From the IMG/VR virus record IMGVR_UViG_3300037258_001179, positions 1-28,288 of that record: a DNA stretch of 28,288 nt. One strand, 5' to 3'. Position 1 is the first letter of the stretch, and each line of letters starts with the position of its first letter. Shown in pieces: positions 8,009-13,846 of the stretch. A program made the translations under genes and the position numbers. The notes beneath the pieces are model-generated. The model did not search any database and was not told the origin of the DNA. It saw nothing but the letters and a program-made list of their open reading frames with translations. Source of the DNA: a virus.

Positions 8009-8439
8009 GCCGGGAAGCCGCGTTCTCCGCCTTATTCGCCGCCGTCACCGCCGCCTATCCCTGGGGGCTGACGTCGCGACGGATGAAACTCTGGACCGAG
8101 GTGCCTTCCGCGCTCCGCCCCGCCTTCTTCCAGCTCGAATCCGGTCCCGAGTCCTACCAGTGGGCCTCGCCGGCGACGCCGCGGCGCACGCTCGAGGCGA
8201 AACTGTTCCTCTATTTCGACGCCCGCGATCCCGCGACGCCGGGGGCGACCGCGATCAACCAGGCGCTCGACGCGATCGACGCGGCGCTCACGCCCTCGGG
8301 CGCCGACCTCGCGAGCGGCCGGCAGACGCTCGGCGGCGTCGTCCATGATTGCAAGATCAATGGAGTGCCGGTGCGCGACACCGGCGATCTCGACGGCGAT
8401 GGGCTGGCGGTGGTCAGCGTGAGATTGATCGCGCCCTGA
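8005..8439 (+). CDS. Tail terminator-like protein
   Basis: The 144-residue protein starts with a helix (REAAFSALFAAVTAAYPW), then alternating strands and a helix (AINQALDAIDAAL), and ends with strands (LAVVSVRLIAP). Size, layout and position after the gp10-type gene match the tail terminator family (GTA gp8 / lambda gpU-like), which caps the tail tube and stops its growth. It shares ATGA with the upstream gene. In GTA-like clusters the tail tube gene follows directly; here the portal-toxin gene intervenes. The function is inferred from context and general fold pattern. Confidence 0.65.
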   Translation: MSREAAFSALFAAVTAAYPWGLTSRRMKLWTEVPSALRPAFFQLESGPESYQWASPATPRRTLEAKLFLYFDARDPATPGATAINQALDAIDAALTPSGADLASGRQTLGGVVHDCKINGVPVRDTGDLDGDGLAVVSVRLIAP

Positions 8440-8470
8440 GGCGCGCCTCGTCCCCTCAAGGAACATCCGC

Positions 8471-10432
8471 ATGCCCTCGGACGGAATCGAAACGCCGTTG
8501 CCGGCGAGCCTGTTCGCGCGCCTGGCCGCCGCCGCGCGCTACGCCATCACCGGGGTGACGCCCGATACCTGGTTCGGCCCGCAACAGCCGCTCACGCCCC
8601 AGGCGCCGCCGGAGGTCAAGGGCCGGCAATGGGACTATCCATTCGGCGTCAACCTCTCCTACGTCCCGCGCTCGGAAGCGGGCATCTCGTTTCTCGAGTT
8701 GCGCGCGCTCGCCGACGCGCTGCCGCTGCTGCGAGCGGTGATCGAGACCCGGAAGGATCAGATCGCCGGGTTGAATTGGTCGGTGCGCGCGCGCGATCCC
8801 TTCGGCTCGCCAAACGCGGGCGCGCGGATCGCCGCGGCGCGCGGCTTCCTCGCGCGCCCCGACCGCCGCCACGACTTCGCGACTTGGCTGCGCATTCTGG
8901 TCGAGGACATGCTGGTCATCGACGCGGCGACGATCTATCCGAGATTCGCGCTCGATGGCTCGCTCTACTCGCTCGACGTCATCGACGGCTCGACCATCAC
9001 GCCGCTGATCGGCGAAGACGGCCGCTCGCCGGAGCCGCCCGATCCCGCCTACCAGCAAGTGTTGCACGGCGTGCCGGCGGCGGACTTCGCCTTCGACGAT
9101 TTGCTGTATCTGCCGCGCAATGTCCGCTCGCACCGGCTCTACGGCATGAGCCCGGTCGAGCAGATCGCGCTGACGATCAACATCGCGCTGCGCCGCGACA
9201 CCGCGACGCTCGACTACTATCGCATGGGCTCGGTCCCGGACTCCTTCGCGACGCTGCCGAAAGACTGGACGACGGATCAGCTCAGGCAGTTTCAGGATTA
9301 TTTCGACTCGCTGATGAGCGGGAATCTCGAGCGCCGGCGGATGGTCAAGTTCATGCCGGCGGACTTCAAGCTGATGGAAACCCGCCAGCCGCCGCTGAAG
9401 GATCAGTACGACGAATGGCTGGCGCGGGTGATCTGCTACGCCTTCTCGGTCCCGGCCTCGGCGTTCGTGTCGCAGGTCAACCGAGCCACCTCCGAGACCC
9501 TGCGGATGCAGGCGACGCAGGAAGGGCTGGCACCGCTGAAATCGTGGGTCAAGAACGCGCTCGATTGCGTGATCCAGGTCCACCTCAAACAGCCCGATCT
9601 CGAGTTCGTCTGGGTCGGCGATGACGGCGTCGATCCGCTGGAGCAGGCGCAGACCCTGCAGATCCTGGTCGGCGCGGGGATCAAGACGCGCGAGGAGGCG
9701 CGGGCGGATCTGGGGTTGGCGGCGGAAAGTGGCAAGGGCGCGCCCGGGTTGGGGAAGTTCAACCCGTATCACGATGAACAAGGGCGGTTCACGGGCGCGA
9801 CGGGGGCGGTCGATACACGCGGGGATGTCAATCGGGCGCCGAGGTCGGAAAGCATTCAGGTTGCCGCTCTCGACAATTTCGCGGCGGACGCGAGTGTCGC
9901 CGGAGGCGATTCCAACGCCGTCGCGGCCGGCCCGACGATGCCGATGATGGAAGAGCCGGCGCCGGAGCCGGTGAAGCCAACGGAGCCCAGCCCCGCCGCC
10001 CCCGACTCGGCTAACCCGTCGACCAATCCATCAACTTCGGGTTCTGGTCGCGCGGCGGCGCTCGTCGATCCGACATTGCTCGATCGAATTATCGCGTCAG
10101 GTGTCAAGGTCACGCCTGAAAACGTTGTTGCGACGGGCGTAATGCCGGATGGAAGGATGGTCTGGCTCGAAACGGGCGACAAAGATAGCGGTCTCGCGCA
10201 TATCATAGGCGACCACGGATTGGAATTTACGAAAATCGGCGTTGCCGACGCAGATATTCCTCAGGTGATTATCAACGCGTTGACAAACGGTACAATAGTT
10301 GGTTACCAGGGCCAAGGCAACGATCGGCCAATTATTGAAACTGAAATCAACGGGGAGCAATACAAAATAGCTATTACGGTCGGGTCTAACGGATATATAG
10401 TCGGTGCGAATATGAGAGGTCGCTCGCGATGA
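8471..10432 (+). CDS. Portal protein fused to a C-terminal toxin-like domain
   Basis: Residues 1-430 look like a phage portal protein, the dodecameric ring through which DNA enters and leaves the head. Seen are LRAVIETRKDQIAGLNWSVR, DAATIYPRF, LYLPRNVRSHRLYGMSPVEQ and SQVNRATSETLRMQ. Typical portals end near here. This one continues with NPYHDEQGRFT (431-441), a motif type I associate with phage proteins carrying effector tails. A Pro/Ala/Ser-rich linker follows (about 442-525), then a compact domain (526-653) described separately. AAGGAA lies about 8 bases before the ATG. The stop overlaps the next gene by ATGA. The gene lies after the tail terminator, not after terminase, which is unusual. 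The portal call is secure; the toxin part is an inference. Confidence 0.85.
   Translation: MPSDGIETPLPASLFARLAAAARYAITGVTPDTWFGPQQPLTPQAPPEVKGRQWDYPFGVNLSYVPRSEAGISFLELRALADALPLLRAVIETRKDQIAGLNWSVRARDPFGSPNAGARIAAARGFLARPDRRHDFATWLRILVEDMLVIDAATIYPRFALDGSLYSLDVIDGSTITPLIGEDGRSPEPPDPAYQQVLHGVPAADFAFDDLLYLPRNVRSHRLYGMSPVEQIALTINIALRRDTATLDYYRMGSVPDSFATLPKDWTTDQLRQFQDYFDSLMSGNLERRRMVKFMPADFKLMETRQPPLKDQYDEWLARVICYAFSVPASAFVSQVNRATSETLRMQATQEGLAPLKSWVKNALDCVIQVHLKQPDLEFVWVGDDGVDPLEQAQTLQILVGAGIKTREEARADLGLAAESGKGAPGLGKFNPYHDEQGRFTGATGAVDTRGDVNRAPRSESIQVAALDNFAADASVAGGDSNAVAAGPTMPMMEEPAPEPVKPTEPSPAAPDSANPSTNPSTSGSGRAAALVDPTLLDRIIASGVKVTPENVVATGVMPDGRMVWLETGDKDSGLAHIIGDHGLEFTKIGVADADIPQVIINALTNGTIVGYQGQGNDRPIIETEINGEQYKIAITVGSNGYIVGANMRGRSR
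10046..10432 (+). other. C-terminal polymorphic-toxin domain of the portal protein (PBECR-like)
   Basis: Residues 526-653 follow the pattern of a toxin domain family found at the tips of polymorphic toxins and phage proteins. It has an MVWLETG strand (Trp565), a GLAHIIGDHG motif with His577 and His582, an IPQVIINAL helix, GTIVGYQGQG, DRPIIETEING, and a final SNGYIVGAN signature. From memory this resembles the phage Barnase-EndoU-ColicinE5/D-RelE-like (PBECR/BECR) nucleases, so an RNase with catalytic histidines is the best guess. Base composition falls here, with many A/T-rich codons (around 10200-10400), unlike the portal part. A cognate immunity gene follows at once. Toxicity and target are not shown by sequence. 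Confidence 0.65.
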
Positions 10433-10734
10433 GAACGATAAAATTGATGGCGGACTACCTTTCATATCCAATCTGGGAGGGTATAAATGGAGACATCCCT
10501 CCAGATTCTCTGCCAATTTCTGAATCACTCACCGATTCTTTGTTGAATTGGGCCTCCGATTATGACAAAACTTTCGTTTCGTACGACCCGCCATCATCTG
10601 GATTTGAGTCGCAAGAATCTGCGGATAAATTCGTCGCGACTGGCTACGATTTGCTGTCTCGCCTCAAGGCTGAGCTAGGCCCAGATTTTGAGATTGCGCA
10701 CAGTATCAGGGCACGGGTTAAACCGACAGCCTAA
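10429..10734 (+). CDS. Probable immunity protein for the portal-linked toxin
   Basis: A small acidic protein of 101 residues with the layout of immunity proteins encoded behind contact-dependent or polymorphic toxins: an N-terminal strand (IKLMADYLSYPIW), a central LNWASDYDKTFVSYDPPSSGF segment, and a helix with SADKFVATGYDLLSRLKAELG. The pattern of a DYD stretch, DPPSSGF, and a LxxRLKAELGP helix is one I recall from immunity proteins paired with related toxin tips. The start overlaps the toxin stop (ATGA at 10429), with AGAGG 9 bases upstream, giving tight coupling. Composition is about 44% G+C over 10441-10560, against about 62% at 9301-9360, so the pair looks recently acquired. The immunity role is inferred. 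Confidence 0.65.
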   Translation: MRTIKLMADYLSYPIWEGINGDIPPDSLPISESLTDSLLNWASDYDKTFVSYDPPSSGFESQESADKFVATGYDLLSRLKAELGPDFEIAHSIRARVKPTA

Positions 10735-10793
10735 ACACGACCCGATGCGTGATCCATAGCCCCCGCGGCCGGAACCCGACAGGGTTGCATCCG

Positions 10794-11069
10794 GAGTGGT
10801 GGGCGCGGGTGATCTGTTGTGTGGTCTCGACCCCAGCGTCGCCGCTCGTCAGTCAAGTCGTATCGTATGGGCTCGGTACCAGATTCCTTCGCGACGCTGC
10901 CGAAGGACTGGAGGACGGATCAACTCAGGCTTCCAGGATTATTTCGACGCGCTGATGAGCGGCAATCTCGAGCGCCGGCGGATGGTCAAGTTCATGCCGG
11001 CGAAGTTCAAGCTGATGGAGACCCGCCAGCCGCCGCTGAAGGATCAGTATGACGAATGACTGGCGCGGG
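10794..11069 (+). pseudogene. Two scrambled, decayed fragments of the portal gene
   Basis: Fragment A (10794-10859) aligns without gaps to 9413-9478 of the intact portal gene, about 70% identical by hand count. Fragment B (10861-11069) aligns to 9218-9428 at clearly higher identity, with a net 2-base deletion (CAGGCAGTTTCAGG has become CAGGCTTCCAGG). The order is reversed relative to the intact gene: A derives from a more 3' part than B. B has a nonsense change, Trp TGG to TGA at 11057-11059. The open frames that remain are therefore not functional portal proteins. The fragments begin about 60 bases after the immunity gene, the arrangement expected when toxin modules are swapped and old gene pieces are left behind. 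Confidence 0.85.
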
Positions 11070-11094
11070 CCAACCGGCGCGCTGGTCGATCGCC

Positions 11095-11173
11095 GGCATC
11101 GCCAGCGGAGCGAGGCATTCTGGCCGCGGCGAGAGACGAAGCCGATGGATGACCTCGCTTCGCTCGCCATGAC
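11095..11173. repeat. Second REP-like inverted repeat, upstream of the tail tube gene
   Basis: Arms at 11095-11115 and 11153-11173 pair with 17 of 21 positions matching. Read on the minus strand the element begins GTCATGGCGAGCGAAGCGAGG, which is related to the repeat at 4988-5064. The remaining interval 11174-11237 holds only the GGAG ribosome-binding site (11228-11231) of the next gene. Confidence 0.65.
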
Positions 11174-11237
11174 GGCGCGGGCGAGGAATTCCCCCGCGGC
11201 CGGCCGCCGCCCCAAACTTCACCCCACGGAGATCCCC

Positions 11238-11972
11238 ATGTTCGTCTTTGGCTCCGGCGTGCTGATCGGCACGCCGCAAGGCGGGACGCCGATCAATTTC
11301 GGCCTCGCGCAGGAAATCTCGCTCAATATCGCGACCACCACAAAGGCCCTCTATGGCCAGAACAACTTTCCGGTCGCGATCGGCTCCGGCACGCGCAAGA
11401 TGACCGGCAAGGCCAAGCTCGCGCGCATCTCGGGCCAAGCGCTCGGCAACTTGTTCTTTGGCGTCTCGCCGAGCGTCGGCGGCGCGCAGACGCAGTTCGG
11501 CGAGGCGACCAACGTGCCGGCGAGTTCGCCCTATACCTACACTACGACCTTCCACACCACGTTCGTCTCCGACCAGGGCGTCGTCTACGCCTCCAGCGGG
11601 CTGCCGCTGAAGTTGGTCGCGTCGTCGCCGGCGACCGGACAATATTCCGTCGCGTCCGGCGTCTACACCTTCGCCGCCGGCGACGCGGGCGCGGCGGTAT
11701 TGGTCTCTTACACCTACACGGTGACGTCGAGCGGCGAGAGCATCGCGGTCACCAGCCAGTTGATCGGCCCGTCGATCACGTTCTCGGCCAATCTTTTCGC
11801 CTCCGATCCGACGAGCGGAAAGCAGTTTTCGCTGCTCCTTTACAATTGCGTTGCCGAGAAGCTCGCGTTCGGCACCAAGCTCGAGGACTTCATGATGCCC
11901 GAACTCGACTTCCAGTGTTTCGCCAACGCCGCCGGACAGGTTTGCCAGCTCAACTTCGGAGACGCCGCGTGA
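11238..11972 (+). CDS. Major tail tube protein
   Basis: The 244-residue protein is the likely subunit of the tail tube. It starts with short strands (VFGSGVLIGTP, INFGLAQEISLNI), then a TGKAKLARISGQALGNLFFG region, and ends with FSANLFASDPTSGKQFSLLLYN and a Met/Phe-rich strand; this is the usual order in tube proteins of this group. Residues 117-160 contain a small beta module (GQYSVASGVYTFAAGDAG) also found in the connector and tip proteins, probably displayed on the tube surface. GGAG lies 6 bases before the ATG. The position before the tail chaperones fits. The stop overlaps the chaperone GTG start (GTGA). Confidence 0.75.
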   Translation: MFVFGSGVLIGTPQGGTPINFGLAQEISLNIATTTKALYGQNNFPVAIGSGTRKMTGKAKLARISGQALGNLFFGVSPSVGGAQTQFGEATNVPASSPYTYTTTFHTTFVSDQGVVYASSGLPLKLVASSPATGQYSVASGVYTFAAGDAGAAVLVSYTYTVTSSGESIAVTSQLIGPSITFSANLFASDPTSGKQFSLLLYNCVAEKLAFGTKLEDFMMPELDFQCFANAAGQVCQLNFGDAA

Positions 11973-12346
11973 GCGACGAGACCTTCGCGATAGAACTCGC
12001 GGGGCTCCGCTGGTTGCTCCCGCATCTGCCGTTCCGCGCAATCAAGGCGATCCAGCCGGCGTTGTTCCAAGTCTACGCCGACGCGGGCGGCGCGAATCTC
12101 ACGACCGGAAGCGTCGCCGCGCTCGGCGAGGCCGAGATCGAACGCCTCGCCGAGGCGACCTGGCGCGCGATCTCGCATGTCGATCCCGCGCTGAGCTACG
12201 ACGACTTCCTCGCCCTGCCCTTTTCCGTCGGCGATCTGATCCAGGCGTTCCCGTCGGTCGCCAAGGCGGCGGGGCTGCGCGCCAAGGCGAATCCGGCGAC
12301 GCCGGAGGCGTCGCCCGAGCCGGGAAAATCGATTTCGACGCCGTGA
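11969..12346 (+). CDS. Tail assembly chaperone, G-type product
   Basis: From the GTG at 11969 the gene encodes 125 residues, mostly helical (AIKAIQPALFQVYADAG, EIERLAEATWRAISH, SYDDFLALPFSVGDLIQAFPSVAKAAG) with a Pro-rich end. Lambda gpG-type chaperones bind the tape measure protein and recruit tube subunits. The position between tube and tape measure genes, the small helical product and an in-phase slippery heptamer near the 3' end all support this role. About four-base overlaps join it to genes on both sides. The start is GTG with no strong ribosome-binding site, so it is probably translationally coupled to the tail tube gene. Confidence 0.8.
   Translation: MSDETFAIELAGLRWLLPHLPFRAIKAIQPALFQVYADAGGANLTTGSVAALGEAEIERLAEATWRAISHVDPALSYDDFLALPFSVGDLIQAFPSVAKAAGLRAKANPATPEASPEPGKSISTP
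12322..12328 (+). promoter_or_regulatory. Predicted programmed -1 ribosomal frameshift site (G GGA AAA)
   Basis: The heptamer GGGAAAA is in the exact phase for -1 slippage: zero-frame codons read CCG GGA AAA TCG. After the shift the frame reads on through ATC GAT TTC GAC GCC with no stop and joins the downstream frame, giving a fusion of about 196 residues (11969-12558). Tail assembly chaperones of many siphophages use such a site; lambda uses GGGAAAG. Confidence 0.8.
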
Positions 12347-12558
12347 TCGCCCAGGTCGTCGCCAATACGGGCTGGACCTGGGACGAGGCGCTGGATGGAC
12401 TGACCCTGCCGCGCCTGCTCGCGTTGCAAGCCGAATGGCGGGCGCGGCCGCCCGCGCATTGGTTGCTCGCCAGCGCGTTCAAATACCGCGCGCCCGACGC
12501 CGCGGCGGCTCCGCCGCGCCAACCCACGATCGACGAATTGAAGGCGGCGCTCCGCTGA
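12343..12558 (+). CDS. Tail assembly chaperone, T-type extension
   Basis: This open frame encodes about 71 residues from a GTG that overlaps the previous stop (GTGA), but it is probably made mainly as the C-terminal part of a -1 frameshift fusion. The fused junction would read GKIDFDAVIAQVVANTGWTW, a natural continuation. The segment has GWTWDEALDGLTLPRLLALQ, a pattern of tail chaperone T domains, which link the G domain to the tail tube subunit in lambda. The Ala/Pro-rich tail ends with IDELKAALR. Independent initiation at the GTG cannot be excluded. Confidence 0.75.
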   Translation: MIAQVVANTGWTWDEALDGLTLPRLLALQAEWRARPPAHWLLASAFKYRAPDAAAAPPRQPTIDELKAALR

Positions 12559-12598
12559 GGCCCTCCTACGCGCTTGCCGCCACACGAAAGCCCGCGCC

Positions 12599-13837
12599 AT
12601 GTCCGACGCCAACGTCGCCGTCACCTTCTCCGCGTCGGTCGGCGATCTCGTCTCGGGAATCGCCGACGCGCGCGAGGCGCTCGCGAGCCTCTCCGCGCCG
12701 ATCTCCGAAATCAGCGGCCAGTACGCATCGCTCGGCGCCTCGCTGACCGCCGCGCACGCGCAAGCCGCCGCCGCGCTCCGGTCGGGCAACGACGCAGCCT
12801 ACGGCGACGCGCTGCGCGCGGCGCGAGACGCCGTCAACGAGGAGATCAAAGCAGAGCGCGACGGTGTCAAGCAGAAGCTCGCCATCTACGCCGACGACGC
12901 CCGCGAACACCGCATCACCCAGCAGGAGAAAGTCGCCTCGTCGCGCGAAGCGATCGACGAGGCCTATTCCGCCGAGTTCGCCTCTCTGCAAAAGGAAGCC
13001 GCGCTCGGCGCACGGACTCTCGATCAGAAGCAGCGGATCCAGAATCAGATCCTCGACGCCGAGCGGCGGCACCAGGACCAGATCGAACAGATTACCCGGC
13101 AATCGCTCGACGAGCAGCAGCACGAATACGAGGCGTTTGGCAATGCGATCACGCAATCCTTCGACTCGCAATTGCGCGGACTGCTTTCGGGCACGGAGAA
13201 CTGGCACACCGCGTTCAAGAACGTGCTCGAGGATCTCTTGATCAAATTCATCGAATGGTGCGAGACCTCGGTCGTGCAACATGTCGCGGCCGAAGCCGCC
13301 AAGACCTCGGCGACGACCGCCGGCGTCGCGGCGCGGACGGGGACCGAGCAGGCGGGCGCGGCCGCCTCGCTGGCGGCGCAAGGCGCGGCGATCATTCGCT
13401 CGATCATGTCGTCGGCGGCGGAGGCGTTCGCCGGCGTGTTCGGGTTCCTCTCCCCGATCCTGGGGCCGTTCGCCGCCGCCCCCGCGGCCGCCGCCTATGG
13501 CGAGGTGGCGGCAAAAGTCGGGTCGGTCGCCTCGGCGGATATCGGTATGTGGAGCGTTCCCTCCGACATGCTTGCGCTCATCCACCACAACGAACTGATC
13601 ATGCCGGCGGCCCAGGCCGGCGCGTTCCGGGACTTGCTGTCCGATGGCGCGCCCCAGGCCGGCGGCGCTCGCGCGGCGGTCCACATCCACCCGACCACGA
13701 ACTTCCATGTGTCCGCCATCGATTCCGGGTCGGTCGCGCAGTGGATGCGGTCGAACAGTTCGACAATGCTGAAGGCGATCGACGAAGCGGTCCGGCACGG
13801 CGCGCATCTCGGCACGCGTCGGCTGGCGAATTCTTGA
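12599..13837 (+). CDS. Tape measure protein (short)
   Basis: The 412-residue protein sets tail length and is probably ejected with DNA. It has a long alpha-helical, charged region (residues about 60-200, with KAERDGVKQKLAIYADDAREH and QNQILDAERRHQDQIEQIT). An Ala/Gly-rich hydrophobic stretch follows (about 235-310), and then the conserved end segment MWSVPSDMLALIHHNELIMPA, typical of phage tail length proteins. At about 1.5 Angstrom per residue this predicts a tail near 60 nm, short for a siphophage but close to GTA-like particles. It follows the chaperones by 40 bases. The length estimate is an inference from the usual scaling. Confidence 0.8.
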   Translation: MSDANVAVTFSASVGDLVSGIADAREALASLSAPISEISGQYASLGASLTAAHAQAAAALRSGNDAAYGDALRAARDAVNEEIKAERDGVKQKLAIYADDAREHRITQQEKVASSREAIDEAYSAEFASLQKEAALGARTLDQKQRIQNQILDAERRHQDQIEQITRQSLDEQQHEYEAFGNAITQSFDSQLRGLLSGTENWHTAFKNVLEDLLIKFIEWCETSVVQHVAAEAAKTSATTAGVAARTGTEQAGAAASLAAQGAAIIRSIMSSAAEAFAGVFGFLSPILGPFAAAPAAAAYGEVAAKVGSVASADIGMWSVPSDMLALIHHNELIMPAAQAGAFRDLLSDGAPQAGGARAAVHIHPTTNFHVSAIDSGSVAQWMRSNSSTMLKAIDEAVRHGAHLGTRRLANS

Positions 13838-13846
13838 GACGCGACC

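Larger units (their letters stand above)
10760..11203. repeat. 13-bp direct repeat bracketing the decayed region
   Basis: CCCCCGCGGCCGG occurs at 10760-10772 and again at 11191-11203. The copies bracket the portal fragments and the REP-like element. In GC-rich DNA a chance match is possible, but the exact 13 bases and the placement could mark a past recombination. Confidence 0.4.

Noticed and set aside
8456-9781. Long minus-strand open frame of 441 codons opposite the portal gene
   Set aside because: Arg/Asp-rich shadow composition, with no domain; the plus strand has clear portal motifs. Long antisense frames are common in GC-rich genes. The same holds for the frames at 3726-4601 and 24273-25778.
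10749-11059. Short open frames between the immunity and tail tube genes as new genes
   Set aside because: They align with pieces of the portal gene carrying a frameshift, a nonsense codon and swapped order, so they are remnants.
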